Source: Roseibium sediminicola (GTDB lineage Bacteria; Pseudomonadota; Alphaproteobacteria; Rhizobiales; Stappiaceae). Taken from it: a DNA stretch of 64,000 bases. The translations under genes were made by a program, and so were the position numbers. Shown here in pieces: positions 1 to 9,025 of the stretch; within the stretch, counting starts at the first letter, position 1; every line of letters starts with the position of its first letter. The notes under the pieces are model-generated. The model did not search any database, had not been told where the DNA came from, and saw only the letters and a program-made list of their open reading frames with translations. The stretch lies in the NCBI RefSeq assembly GCF_023156505.1, contig NZ_JALNMJ010000001.1, positions 1 to 64,000 on the forward strand. Reading direction: 5' to 3'.

Positions 1-182
1 GACGAAACGAAGACGTTCCTCCATTTTGGACACCTCTTGCCACGGCATCTACACCTCCCGAAAAACGGAAAGTGTTACCCATGTGTCCGGAACGTTCTGT
101 CACCTATGTCTCAGGTCGGGCAAAGTTACCCGACGAAAAGAGCTTGCCCGCGCTAGGGATACGCGTGTGGTTTGCGCCGACT
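1..182. other. No recognisable gene at left edge
   Basis: I see no supported coding region before the end of the first gene. Two related stretches, TGTTACCCATGTGTCCGG near 73 and TGTCACCTATGTCTCAGG near 99, agree at most positions and could be a tandem binding site or the edge of an old insertion sequence. Neither reading can be tested inside this window. Confidence 0.3.
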
Positions 183-1094
183 TCAGGCTGTCGTCAGATA
201 GGCCGCCGTGACCACCTGTCCGCCAAGGCCGCGTTGTTGCGGATGAGGCCGCAAGGTCAGCGATTGAAGCAGATCGACCTCATTCTGGTCGTCCGCCAAT
301 TCCAGGCTCCAGACGCGGAAATCCGTCAGTTCATAGGCACCGAAGGACGTTAGCATGGCGACGTCCGATGCGTCGTGACCTCGAACCATCAGGATCCGGC
401 CGATTCTGGGAACATTGTAACGCGCATCGAAAGTGTACCAGCGGTCATCAAGATAGACTTCGAACCACGCGCAAAAGTCGTCGAAGCCGGCATCTGGAAC
501 ACCGATGTCTCCAAGGTAGCCGCTGGCGTAGCGCGCCGGAATGTTCATGGCCCGGCACAGGCTGATCGCCAGATGGGCAAAGTCGCGGCAGACGCCGGTC
601 TTCTCCGACAGCACATTGCTTGCGGTCTTGTCCGGCCGGCCGAACTTGTAGTCGAACGTGACGTGGTTATGGACGAAGTCGCAAATGGCCTGCACCCTGG
701 GCCAGCCCGCCTCGGTCTGACCGAACTGTTTCCACGCAAACTCCCCCATAAGGTCACTTTCGCAATAGCGGCTGGCGACGAGATAGGTGAGCGTCTCGTG
801 AGGCAGGGCCTCCAGCGGCAATTGCCGGGCCTCGGGTCGGGCTTCGTCGGCCACTCCGTCAACCTCCACGATGCTGTCCGACCAGAAGGTTGAAGTTCCT
901 TGTGGTGCCGTGGCGCGGGTAACGCGATTGCCAAAGAGATCCGTATATTCGCAAAGGGTGTCTATGCTGGAATTGCGCACCCTGTCTTCGCCGATCCGCC
1001 GGCCCGCAAAGCTGTTGTGAACGGACAGGGCCAGCAACATGGGTACCGGTGCCGGACAGGTCACCGTGATTTCGAAGCCGATACGAATGAGCAC
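183..1094 (-). CDS. Transglutaminase-like domain protein, His position replaced by Cys
   Basis: A 303-residue protein of the bacterial transglutaminase-like family, probably a cytoplasmic Cys protease or amidase-type enzyme; the substrate is unknown. An N-terminal beta-rich domain (about 1-100) precedes the core, with the Cys motif GVCRDFAH (C169) and the Asp motif YTFDARYN (D223). Where the sister gene next door has HAW, this one reads FCAW (C208), so the expected catalytic His is absent at that place. I chose the GTG at 1094 because AAGGA lies 8 bases upstream and family members start close to LIRIGFE; an ATG at 1172 would run into the divergent gene. It is divergent from a second transglutaminase-like gene, a common pairing in proteobacteria. 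Confidence 0.8.
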   Translation of the reverse strand: MLIRIGFEITVTCPAPVPMLLALSVHNSFAGRRIGEDRVRNSSIDTLCEYTDLFGNRVTRATAPQGTSTFWSDSIVEVDGVADEARPEARQLPLEALPHETLTYLVASRYCESDLMGEFAWKQFGQTEAGWPRVQAICDFVHNHVTFDYKFGRPDKTASNVLSEKTGVCRDFAHLAISLCRAMNIPARYASGYLGDIGVPDAGFDDFCAWFEVYLDDRWYTFDARYNVPRIGRILMVRGHDASDVAMLTSFGAYELTDFRVWSLELADDQNEVDLLQSLTLRPHPQQRGLGGQVVTAAYLTTA

Positions 1095-1193
1095 TGGGAA
1101 TGTCCTTGCTTGAGGAGGGGATTGGGTCCAAGCTGAAGCGCTTCCGGAGCGACGGACATCCAATTGCTGCAAGCGGTGGCATTAAAGGTCTCA

Positions 1194-2090
1194 ATGACAA
1201 ACGCCATTCGCATCGTGCACACTACACGATATCGCTATAGCCAGCCCGTTAAATTCGGTACGCATGAGCTTTTGTTGCGGCCACGGGACGGTCATGACAT
1301 GAGGGTGATCTCTTCGGCGCTCACCATCAGACCGGAGGCGCGGTTGCGCTGGCATTTCGACACATTCGGCAATTCCGTCGTCAGGGCAGATTTTTCCGAG
1401 GCCGCCGATATGCTGGAAATCCGAAGCGAACTCTTGTTGCGCCGCTTCTCGCATGTCGATTTCCTGGTTTCTCCGGACCGCGTTGGAAGCCGGTATCCGT
1501 TCCGGTATGCCAAGGAGGACCAGATCGATCTGGCCCCCTTTATGAGGCTGGAAAATCCGGATGAGGAAGCCGTTCTCGCCGGCTGGCTCAAGCGTCAGGC
1601 CGTTTCGGAAGCAACGGAAGTTCTTGCGTTTCTGCGCGCTCTCGCCGACACGATCAATGGGGCCGTCGATTATGTGCGCAGGGACAGCAGCGGAACGCAA
1701 ACGGCCGCGGAAACCATAGAAGCCGGGTCGGGGAGCTGCCGGGATTTTGCCCTGCTCTTCATGGAGGCGGCGCGCTATTACGGTTTTGCCGCCAGATTCG
1801 TGACCGGCTACCTGAACCTGGCATCGGACAACGACCAGGAGCATGTCGGCGGCGGAGCGACACATGCCTGGGCCGAGGTGTTTCTGCCCGATGAAGGCTG
1901 GATCGAGTTTGATCCGACCAATCGGATCGTCGCCAGTCCGAATCTGATCCGTGTAGCGGTTACGCGAACGCCTTATCAGGCGCTCCCGGTCAGCGGAACA
2001 TATGAGCAGCGCGCCGGGACACAGTTCTTCGGAATGGAAGTCGATGTCGAGGTGGGCTTGGAGAAATATGACGCCGCAGTCGCGGTTTGA
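1194..2090 (+). CDS. Transglutaminase-like domain protein with bacterial N-terminal domain
   Basis: A 298-residue paralogue of the divergent upstream gene. The N-terminal region (about 1-90) is the bacterial transglutaminase-like N-terminal domain, with the characteristic opening HTTRYRYSQPV. The core carries a complete Cys-His-Asp triad: GSCRDFA (C182), THAWAEVF (H224) and IEFDPTNR (D240). No signal peptide or membrane segment is visible, so it is probably cytoplasmic. The ATG at 1194 is preceded by AAAGG; an in-frame TTG at 1164 would overlap the upstream gene's leader. Substrate unknown. The function is named from family resemblance only. Confidence 0.85.
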   Translation: MTNAIRIVHTTRYRYSQPVKFGTHELLLRPRDGHDMRVISSALTIRPEARLRWHFDTFGNSVVRADFSEAADMLEIRSELLLRRFSHVDFLVSPDRVGSRYPFRYAKEDQIDLAPFMRLENPDEEAVLAGWLKRQAVSEATEVLAFLRALADTINGAVDYVRRDSSGTQTAAETIEAGSGSCRDFALLFMEAARYYGFAARFVTGYLNLASDNDQEHVGGGATHAWAEVFLPDEGWIEFDPTNRIVASPNLIRVAVTRTPYQALPVSGTYEQRAGTQFFGMEVDVEVGLEKYDAAVAV

Positions 2091-2653
2091 AGGACAATAG
2101 CGAATTGGAACCTGTCTAGCTTTTGCCGTGCACTTGAACCGGGCAACATGCCCCCCCCTGCGAATGCTCCAATTCCGTTCTTTTCATCGCGTTCGTAAGA
2201 CCGTTCCCCAAAACGGATGGCCATTTGGACATTTGTAGAGGCGGTTTTACGGTCTGTCGTTTGTATTTGGGGGAATATTTTTCAAGAAAGATCGTTGATC
2301 ATCATGATTTATAGGAATATCGAATTCCTTTTATTTGGATTGCTTGATGCTTTTACAGTTGAAATTATTTGAGAAATATATATCTTGGGTCCGTAATTAT
2401 TTTATTCGTGAGTTCCATCGAAAAAATCGTTTGGGCGCTTCACCGCAACCTGATGTGCATTTCAGGAAATCCAGACGACTATTCGAGAAAACAGAACTGT
2501 CAACGCGCCACATCAGCCGATTGCTCAATGCATCTGCGATGCTGGCAAACCGACAAGCGTTCGCTTTCTTGCAAGGCGGCCGCATCGCATCGGGTTGCAG
2601 CACGGTAATAAATTCAGATCCGTTTCAACAGGAATAGAAGGGACCAAAATCTC
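2091..2653. other. AT-rich intergenic region without a supported gene
   Basis: This 560-base gap contains a stretch (about 2245-2430) far richer in A and T than its surroundings. Short open frames exist (for example 2335-2637), but they lack convincing ribosome binding sites and typical codon bias. It may hold promoters for the small gene at 2654 or be relic DNA. No hairpin or repeat family member was recognised. Confidence 0.4.
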
Positions 2654-2947
2654 ATGACCGGCAAGATTGTCCGTAGCCACGGCACCACGCCTTCAGGCGA
2701 CAACTCCAGGCATAGCTTTGATATCGGCCAGGCAGTCTATCTGCGCGAAGGTTTCGGTAGAAACCAGTTGTCCAGTGACATGTTTCACATCACGGGCCGG
2801 CTGCCATCCGAGGGTGGTTTGCCGCAATATCGCATTCGTGGCGACAAGGAAGCCTATGAGCGGATGGTGACCCAGGACCGGATCGAGGCCGTCGGCAACC
2901 GCACGGACGGTTCCAATCAGAGCCTTATCGACAAGACGTTCGGCTAG
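2654..2947 (+). CDS. Small conserved hypothetical protein
   Basis: A 97-residue soluble protein without signal peptide or membrane segment. It has a compact, charged composition with the stretches FDIGQAVYLREGFG and YRIRGDKEAYERMV, which I recall from small uncharacterised Rhizobiales proteins; no function can be assigned. GAAGGGA stands upstream of the ATG at an acceptable distance. It stands alone between an AT-rich gap and a convergent desaturase gene, and ends in TAG. Confidence 0.65.
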   Translation: MTGKIVRSHGTTPSGDNSRHSFDIGQAVYLREGFGRNQLSSDMFHITGRLPSEGGLPQYRIRGDKEAYERMVTQDRIEAVGNRTDGSNQSLIDKTFG

Positions 2948-3030
2948 GATCTATGGCACCGGCTGTCCTCTGCCGGTATGCCTGACCGGCGCACAGCGTC
3001 TCGCCACAAGAACTGCGATTTGCGGATAGC

Positions 3031-4059
3031 CTAGCGCGTCGCCCTTTCCTCGCGGAAGGACACCAGGCGCAGCATCGTCTCATCCCAAAGCACCAGGTTC
3101 ACGCATTTCAGGCTTTCAAGGAACGTGATCCGGCTGATGCCTTTCAGCTCCGGGAAATCTTCAAGCACTTCCGGCAGGCGGTAGAAGGGAATCCTGGCCG
3201 CCAGATGATGCACATGATGAATGCCGATATTGCCGGACAGCCAGCGCAGCGGGCGGGGAAGGTCATAGTGTGAACTGCCATGCAGGGCCGCGTGCTGGAA
3301 ATTCCAGTCGCTGTTTTCGGCCCAGTGGGTGTCCTCGAACTGATGCTGGACATAAAACAGCCAGACGCCGCCCGTCGCCGCCATCAGAGTGATCGGGATC
3401 TGTACCAGCAAAAACGGCACCAGGCCGACCGTCCAGATCATGAGTGCGACCGGCAGGCAGATGGCCAGATTGGTGGCAAGCGTTGAAACCCAGGGCCGTG
3501 CGCCCGCATTCATGAGCCCCACAGGCAACCTGTACTGACAGACAAACAGCCAGGCGGGCCCAAATCCGAACATGACCAGAGGGTGACGGTAAAGCTTGTA
3601 GCGCAGGCGCTGCCAGCGTGATCGGGCGCGATATTCCGCGACAGTGAGCGTATCGATGTCGCCGACGCCGCGCCGGTCCAGATTGCCGGCAGAGGCATGG
3701 TGAACGGCATGGGTCCGGCGCCAGTAGTCATAGGGTGTCAGCGTGAACACACCGATCAGGCGCCCGATCCAGTCGTTGAGCGGGCGCTGTGAGAACAGCG
3801 AACCGTGACCGCAATCGTGCTGGAGAATGAACAGCCTCACCAGAAATCCGGCTGCGGGCACGGTTGCCAGCAAGCCCCACCAATGGCCGTTCATGGCTGC
3901 ATAAGCGGCGAACGCCCAGAGCAGTGTGAAGGGCGCGACTGTTATCAGGATTTCAAAGATGCTGCGCAGAGGACGCGGCTGCCTGTACTCGGCCAGCGCT
4001 TGTGTCCAGGAGCGTATTTCCGAATTGGAAAGGGAGGTTTCGGCGGCACTTGATGTCAC
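3031..4059 (-). CDS. Membrane fatty acid desaturase
   Basis: A 342-residue integral membrane di-iron desaturase, likely introducing a double bond into acyl chains of membrane lipids. The three histidine boxes are present: HDCGH (81-85), HAVHH (117-121) and HHVHH near residue 284, separated by hydrophobic pairs of helices (about 38-75 and 175-225). The layout matches omega-6/delta-12-type (DesA/FAD2-like) bacterial enzymes. The electron donor is not encoded nearby. It is a single gene whose 3' end faces the preceding small gene. Regiospecificity cannot be read from the sequence. Confidence 0.9.
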   Translation of the reverse strand: MTSSAAETSLSNSEIRSWTQALAEYRQPRPLRSIFEILITVAPFTLLWAFAAYAAMNGHWWGLLATVPAAGFLVRLFILQHDCGHGSLFSQRPLNDWIGRLIGVFTLTPYDYWRRTHAVHHASAGNLDRRGVGDIDTLTVAEYRARSRWQRLRYKLYRHPLVMFGFGPAWLFVCQYRLPVGLMNAGARPWVSTLATNLAICLPVALMIWTVGLVPFLLVQIPITLMAATGGVWLFYVQHQFEDTHWAENSDWNFQHAALHGSSHYDLPRPLRWLSGNIGIHHVHHLAARIPFYRLPEVLEDFPELKGISRITFLESLKCVNLVLWDETMLRLVSFREERATR

Positions 4060-4149
4060 CTGATTTCCAGTCTTGTTTTCTGGTGAATTGGTTCAGGTCA
4101 CTGCGCGCGCGTCGCAAAACCGACTAGAGCATATCCCGATCAGGCTAAC

Positions 4150-4383
4150 TTAGCTCTTGGCACGCGTTTTTCTGGGTGCGCGGGCGCCCGGTTTGCCGAC
4201 AGAACTGGTCGCTGCGGCCTCCTGAGCAAGGCGGGCCGCTTTCAACCGTGCGGTTTTGGCATCTCGAACATCCGCTTCGGCCTGATTGATTTCCCGGGCG
4301 ACGCGCCGGGTTGTTTCCGCCTTGGTCTCTGCAGTTTCTCGCCGCGGTTTCATCCGTTCGGCTTCGTCTTTCATCGAGGTCAT
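4150..4383 (-). CDS. Small highly charged hypothetical protein
   Basis: A 77-residue Lys/Arg/Ala/Glu-rich protein with a predicted long helix (about 1-55) and a basic tail ending in PRKTRAKS. There is no signal peptide, membrane segment or recognised domain; the composition suggests a nucleic-acid-associated or coiled-coil protein, but this is inference. AAGGAA lies 8 bases before the ATG. It lies downstream of a cold shock gene on the same strand but beyond that gene's terminator, so it probably has its own promoter. Confidence 0.55.
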   Translation of the reverse strand: MTSMKDEAERMKPRRETAETKAETTRRVAREINQAEADVRDAKTARLKAARLAQEAAATSSVGKPGARAPRKTRAKS

Positions 4384-4426
4384 GGCCTCAATTCCTTCCT
4401 ACGGCATTGATACAAGGTCCAACGAC

Positions 4427-4457
4427 AAAAAAGGCCGGGCTGTAAACCCGACCTTTC
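4427..4457 (-). terminator. Intrinsic terminator of cold shock gene
   Basis: On the minus strand AAAGGTCGGGTTT pairs with the following CCCGGCCTTT across a short loop and runs into six T residues. It lies about 60 bases past the stop of the cold shock gene. Confidence 0.85.
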
Positions 4458-4513
4458 GTCTCGTCCGTCTTGTCCCTGCCAGTACATCCGTGGTCAGGGA
4501 CCAGGACGAGACC

Positions 4514-4723
4514 TTAAGCTGCCTGCAGGTTGTCTGCGCTGGACTTGCCGGTGCGGCGGTCCTGGACAACTTCAAAGCTCACCTTCTGGCCTTCGACGAG
4601 CGGCGGCATGCCGGCGCGCTCGACAGCGGTGATGTGAACGAACACGTCAGCTGCGCCGTCTTCCGGCTGAATGAAGCCGAAGCCTTTGGTGGAGTTGAAG
4701 AACTTAACGGTGCCAATGGTCAT
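4514..4723 (-). CDS. Cold shock domain protein (CspA family)
   Basis: A 69-residue single cold-shock-domain protein, an RNA chaperone that melts mRNA structure. It carries RNP1-like KGFGFI (about 13-18) and RNP2-like VFVHI (about 27-31), and its length matches CspA-type proteins. A long upstream non-coding region (4724 onward) fits the structured 5' leader usual in this family. It ends at a clear intrinsic terminator and is therefore monocistronic. A second family member lies at 40539-40751 in this window. Confidence 0.95.
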   Translation of the reverse strand: MTIGTVKFFNSTKGFGFIQPEDGAADVFVHITAVERAGMPPLVEGQKVSFEVVQDRRTGKSSADNLQAA

Positions 4724-5229
4724 AACGATTACCTTTCAATCGGTCATGAGAGTAGCCCGCCACGCGGCATGCGGAGCGGTCCAAATAGTCGAGATTGATA
4801 GGGAAGATCGTTCAGGCCGCAGAAAACTGCGCAGTCACAAAGTTCATCAAACAATATCGATGCTGCGTATTTAGATGAAGATCGTGTCTGAAACAAGGCT
4901 GCCGTCGAAAGTATTTTTGTATCTACTCTTCATGGCTAAATATTTTTTAATAAATGAGACATTTTTTTGAGGTGGTTTTTGCAAAATGCGGCTGAAGTCA
5001 GCCATTTTTTATACGGCTCGTTCTCGTTGAGCCCGAGCTGACACAAATTCTTTGCCTGCTGCAACGGAGGCTCTCAGCCCAAGCGAGTTGGCCTGCCGGT
5101 CCGGATGTAAAAACCGCAACAGGTGCCGCTTGCCCGCATTCCTTGTCAGGATTAGCGTGTGCGCTGCTGGTTCCGCGTGCCGAGTCGCGCGCGGGATCTT
5201 TATCCGATGTTTTTCAAAAGAGGCCCTCG
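4724..5229. other. Intergenic region with csp leader and AT-rich segment
   Basis: This 500-base gap holds the upstream region of the minus-strand cold shock gene and the leader of the plus-strand transaminase. The stretch 4850-5010 is AT-rich and ends in a plus-strand hairpin with a T tail (4990-5010), with no plus-strand gene before it. No protein-coding frame here is convincing. Confidence 0.5.
4990..5010 (+). terminator. Orphan terminator-like hairpin
   Basis: GGCTGAAGTCAGCC forms a perfect five-to-six-base-pair stem followed by ATTTTTT. No plus-strand coding sequence ends just before it, so it may close a small RNA transcribed from the AT-rich segment 4860-4990, or be fortuitous. Confidence 0.45.
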
Positions 5230-6582
5230 ATGGCACAGTTGCCGAATTCGCTCGAAGCCCGCGACAGCGCGGTGCAGCTCCATTCCTATGCCGATGCCCG
5301 CCGCCAGGAGGAAATGGGCGCGCTGGTGATCGACAAGGGTGAGGGCATCTATGTCGAGGACATCAACGGCAAGCGCTATATCGAAGGCATGGCGGGCCTG
5401 TGGAGCGTTGCAGTCGGGTTCGGCGAGAAGCGGCTGGTGGATGCCGCCACGCGACAGATGGAGAAGCTGCCCTATTACCATACCTTCACCTACAAGACCC
5501 ACGGACCGTCGATCGAACTTGCCGAGAAACTGATCGAGATGGCGCCGGTGCCGATGTCGAAGGTCTATTTCACCAATTCCGGCTCGGAGGCCAACGACAC
5601 CGCGGTCAAGCTGATCTGGTATCGCTCCAACGCGCTTGGCCAGCCGGAGCGCAAGAAGATCATTTCGCGGGTGCGCGGCTATCACGGCGTCACGGTGGCC
5701 TCCGCCAGCCTGACCGGCCTGCCCAACAACCACCGTTCCTTCGACCTGCCGCTGCCCCAGGTGCTGCACACCACCTGTCCGCATTACCGCACCATGAAGA
5801 AGGACGGCGAGAGCGAGGCCGATTTCGCGAGACGCTGCGCCCAGGATCTGGAAGACCTGATCCTGGCCGAGGGCCCAGAGACCATCGCCGCCTTCTTCGC
5901 CGAGCCTGTGATGGGCGCCGGCGGTGTCGTGGTGCCGCCGATTGGTTATTGGGAAGCAGTCCAGCCGATCCTTAAGAAATACGGCATCCTGTTTGTTGCC
6001 GACGAGGTCATCTGCGGCTTCGGCCGCACCGGCAACATGTTCGGCACCGAGACCTACAATCTCCAGCCGGACATCATGACGCTGTCCAAGGCGCTGTCGT
6101 CCTCCTATCAGCCGATCTCCGCGCTGCTGATCAACGACGATGTCTACCAGCCGATTGCCGACGAGAGCCACAAGATCGGCGTGCTCGGCCATGGTTATAC
6201 CGGCAGCGGCCATCCGGTTGCGGCCGCCGTCGCGCTGGAAAACCTGAAGATCATCGAGGAGCGCGATCTGGTCGGCCATGTGAAGGCAATAGCGCCGGTC
6301 TTCCAGAAGCGCCTGGCGGGCCTGGCGGACAACCCGTTGGTGATCGAGACCCGCGGCATCGGCCTGATCGGCGCGGCGGAACTGCATCACGAGGCGCTGG
6401 CGGCAACACCGGGCGCGCTCGGGGCCAAGACCAACGCCGTCTTTCATGAAAACGGCCTGATCTCGCGCAACATGCTCGACGCCATGGCCTTCTGCCCGCC
6501 GCTGATCATCACGGAGGCAGAGGTCAACAAGATGTTCGACATCGCCGAGGCCAGCCTGAAGTCGATCCGGGAGAGCCTGTGA
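5230..6582 (+). CDS. Class III pyridoxal-phosphate aminotransferase (omega-transaminase type)
   Basis: A 450-residue fold-type I PLP enzyme moving an amino group from an omega-amino acid or amine to a keto acid such as pyruvate. Visible motifs: MAGLWSVAVGFGEK in the N-terminal arm, TNSGSEANDTAVK (cofactor phosphate binding), RGYHGVT, FVADEVICGFGRTG and the Schiff-base lysine in TLSKALSSSYQP. The organisation resembles omega-amino acid:pyruvate transaminases (Chromobacterium/Vibrio type); the exact amine is unknown. ATG 5230 follows AAGAGG and matches the expected family N-terminus; an in-frame start at 5143 adds an unconserved Cys-rich leader. The stop overlaps the GTG of anmK by four bases, so the two are translationally coupled. 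Confidence 0.9.
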   Translation: MAQLPNSLEARDSAVQLHSYADARRQEEMGALVIDKGEGIYVEDINGKRYIEGMAGLWSVAVGFGEKRLVDAATRQMEKLPYYHTFTYKTHGPSIELAEKLIEMAPVPMSKVYFTNSGSEANDTAVKLIWYRSNALGQPERKKIISRVRGYHGVTVASASLTGLPNNHRSFDLPLPQVLHTTCPHYRTMKKDGESEADFARRCAQDLEDLILAEGPETIAAFFAEPVMGAGGVVVPPIGYWEAVQPILKKYGILFVADEVICGFGRTGNMFGTETYNLQPDIMTLSKALSSSYQPISALLINDDVYQPIADESHKIGVLGHGYTGSGHPVAAAVALENLKIIEERDLVGHVKAIAPVFQKRLAGLADNPLVIETRGIGLIGAAELHHEALAATPGALGAKTNAVFHENGLISRNMLDAMAFCPPLIITEAEVNKMFDIAEASLKSIRESL

Positions 6583-7664
6583 CCTCCTGGTCGATCGTCG
6601 GCACCATCAGCGGCACTTCCGCCGACGGCATCGATCTGGCCGAGATCGAGACCGACGGCGAGACGGTCAGCCGCTTCGGTCCGGCGGAAACGGCAAGTTA
6701 CCGCGCGGACACCAGGCGCCGGGTGCTGGAAGCTGCGGCCGGCAAGGGCAGGGGACGGGACGCCTGGCCAGCGATCGCGGCGGCCGTGACAGAAGACCAC
6801 GCGACGGCGATCCGCACGTTCCTGGAAACGCGCAGCCTCGCGCCGGATGCCGTCGTCTTTCACGGCCAGACGGTCTGGCACGACCCGGAAGCAGGTGAGA
6901 CGGTGCAGCTGGGCGATCCGCAGGCGCTGGCCAATGAACTGGGGTTGCCGGTGATCGGTGATGTCAGGCTTGCGGATATGGCGGAAGGCGGCGAGGGGGC
7001 ACCGCTGGTGCCGGTCTATCACCGGGCGCTTGCCAAGACGCTGGTCGGCGAGGACCGCGAACCGCTCTGCTTTCTCAATATCGGTGGCGTCTCCAACCTG
7101 ACCTATATCGATGGCGACCGCCTGCTGGCCTTCGACATCGGCCCCGGCAACGCGCTCCTTGACGACTGGATCCGCCGGCACGGCGCCGGCGATTTTGACG
7201 CCGGCGGTGCAATCTCCGCCAGAGGGCAGGTGGATGAAGCCCGGCTGACCCAGGCGCTGTCCCATCCATTTCTCTCCGCGCCCGGCCCGAAATCCCTCGA
7301 CCGCTATAGCTTTTCCGGCGACTTCGTTGACGACCTCGGCCTGGAGGACGGCGCTGCGACCCTGCTCGCCTTCACCGCCGAAGCCATCGCCAAGGCGGAA
7401 CTGCTGCTGCCGTCACGGCCGACCCTCTGGCTCGTCTGCGGCGGCGGCCGGCACAATCCGGTGCTGATGACGGCCCTGTCCGACCGGCTTGCCGGCGAGG
7501 TGGTGTCGGCGGATGCGTTCGAGATTGACGGCGATGCGCTTGAAGCCCAGGCCATGGCATTTCTGGGCGCGCGGTTGAAGGCCGGACTGCCGACGACCTT
7601 CCCGGAGACAACGGGAAGCGCCAGTCCGGTGGTCGGCGGCAAACTCTATCTGCCGGTAGGGTGA
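6579..7664 (+). CDS. anmK: Anhydro-N-acetylmuramic acid kinase
   Basis: AnmK phosphorylates and opens 1,6-anhydro-MurNAc to MurNAc-6-phosphate in peptidoglycan recycling. The 361-residue protein carries the ASKHA-fold signatures GTISGTSADGID (8-19), VFHGQTVWHDP, GDVRLADMAEGGEGAPLVP, LNIGGVSNLT and a late VCGGGRHNP nucleotide-binding loop. Length is normal for the family. Translation starts at GTG overlapping the transaminase stop (GTGA), implying a two-gene operon. The usual neighbour tyrS is not present here. No terminator is obvious after the stop. Confidence 0.95.
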   Translation: MTSWSIVGTISGTSADGIDLAEIETDGETVSRFGPAETASYRADTRRRVLEAAAGKGRGRDAWPAIAAAVTEDHATAIRTFLETRSLAPDAVVFHGQTVWHDPEAGETVQLGDPQALANELGLPVIGDVRLADMAEGGEGAPLVPVYHRALAKTLVGEDREPLCFLNIGGVSNLTYIDGDRLLAFDIGPGNALLDDWIRRHGAGDFDAGGAISARGQVDEARLTQALSHPFLSAPGPKSLDRYSFSGDFVDDLGLEDGAATLLAFTAEAIAKAELLLPSRPTLWLVCGGGRHNPVLMTALSDRLAGEVVSADAFEIDGDALEAQAMAFLGARLKAGLPTTFPETTGSASPVVGGKLYLPVG

Positions 7665-7820
7665 TTGGAGCTGTCAGGGATCTACCCGGTTCATACCCAG
7701 CGCAACCGCATGATCGGCTGTCGAAGGGACCCATCCTGTCTACGGTCCGTATGGTGGTGAGAGCGTTCGCGCGCTGAAAGTGGTGTTCATCAGCTTTGAT
7801 CTCGAGGAGACGGCTCCCCT

Positions 7821-8748
7821 TCACTCATAACCCACATCGACAATGTCCTGGATGTCCGGCGTCTCGAGATTGTCCGCGTCGACGTAATAGGCCGGAATGT
7901 CGATCAGCGCGGGAACTTCCTTGCCTTCCATCACCTGGAAGAGCGTTTGCGCTGGTATATCCCATCAGGTAGGGATGCTGAACGACAAGACCGGAGATCT
8001 CGCCGGCCCTGAGAGCGCCCAACAGGACCGGTGCGAAATCAAAGCCGATATGGAGATAGTTGCCCGCGATCCCCATATGCTTGAGCGTGAGCAGCGTGCC
8101 GACGGTCGTGGATTCATTCGGCGTGAAAATGGCATCGAAATTCGGTCTGGACAGAAAGATCAGGGTCGTGCTTTCGCGGGCTTCCTCGACGGTCGAGCCT
8201 ATATATTGCTCATGCACCACTTCCAGGTCCGTGCCTTCCAGCGCCTTCAGGAATCCTGCCTACCGCTCGGTGGTCGAGGTTACCTTGATATGCATGCGCA
8301 AAAGCGCGACGCGTCCCTTGCCGTTTAGCCGTTTGACCATGGCGCGTCCCGCAAGATACCCGGCCTGAAAATTGTCCGTCTTCACAGTGCTGGAGGGCGG
8401 TGTGCCGCCCATGTCCCGGTCGAAAAAGACGACAGGCATTTTCCGGGAGGCGACCTCCGGAACTTTCGACAGGAGATCGGCGGAATTCGGCGCAACCATG
8501 ATGCCCTTGCAGCCTTCTTCCAGCGCCGACTTGATGATCAGGATCTGCCCGTCTTCGTTGCGCTCCGTGTTGGGCGAACGCACGTAAGTCTCGTATCCCT
8601 TTTCCATCGCGGCCGTCCTGGCTCCCCGAATGACCTCCAGCCGGAACATGTGTTCCGCACCGGCGGGAACGACAGCGATGCAGGCGGCCTGTCCGGTCAG
8701 ACAGGAACTCAATAAGATCAGAAAAATTGCAATAAAGCGAAGATACAT
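7821..8748 (-). pseudogene. Periplasmic sugar-binding protein gene, nonsense and frameshift mutated
   Basis: Remnant of an ABC-transporter substrate-binding protein of the ribose/xylose-binding (Peripla_BP_4) type. The ATG at 8748 opens a signal peptide with a possible lipobox (LSSC), then IAVVPAG, GCKGIMVAPNSAD and VVFFDRDMGG follow the family pattern. An in-frame TAG at 8260-8262 interrupts it after HIKVTSTTER; homology resumes at once in the same frame (AGFLKALEGTDLEVVHEQY) through PNESTTVGTLLTLK. Near 7945 the frame shifts, and the last 40 residues (LFQVMEGKEVPALID to GYE) lie in another frame, stopping at 7821. No permease or ATPase genes accompany it, so it is a solitary decayed gene. 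Confidence 0.85.
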
Positions 8749-9025
8749 CTTTTCGGTTTTGCTGCGATGCAAAATAAAAATCGTTGAGGTTCCGCTATCG
8801 TCGCAGATGTTACTGCGTGGATACAACTCTTTGGGTGAGGAAAAGTTGAATTGTTTCTTTGAGTAAGCGGGAAACTTCAGAATATTGAAGATTTTTCGCC
8901 TGACTCGATCTTGCCCCCAGTGTGAAAAATACCAAGATGCCTGTCAGGCGCCCATGCAAAAAGAACTGAGGGGAGCGCGCCCAGCCATGCTCCCCTTCAA
9001 ACATCGATCCGAAACAGGAAATGCT

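Noticed and set aside
1..182. Possible end of an insertion sequence
   Set aside because: Only two loosely matching 18-base stretches are seen; no terminal inverted repeat or transposase remnant is in the window.
2335..2637. 100-codon open frame in the AT-rich gap
   Set aside because: Codon use is unlike the neighbours, there is no Shine-Dalgarno sequence and an alternative frame of similar quality overlaps it.
8260..8262. TAG as a recoded sense codon
   Set aside because: Several intact genes in the window end in TAG, the same gene also has a frameshift, and no suppressor is visible here.
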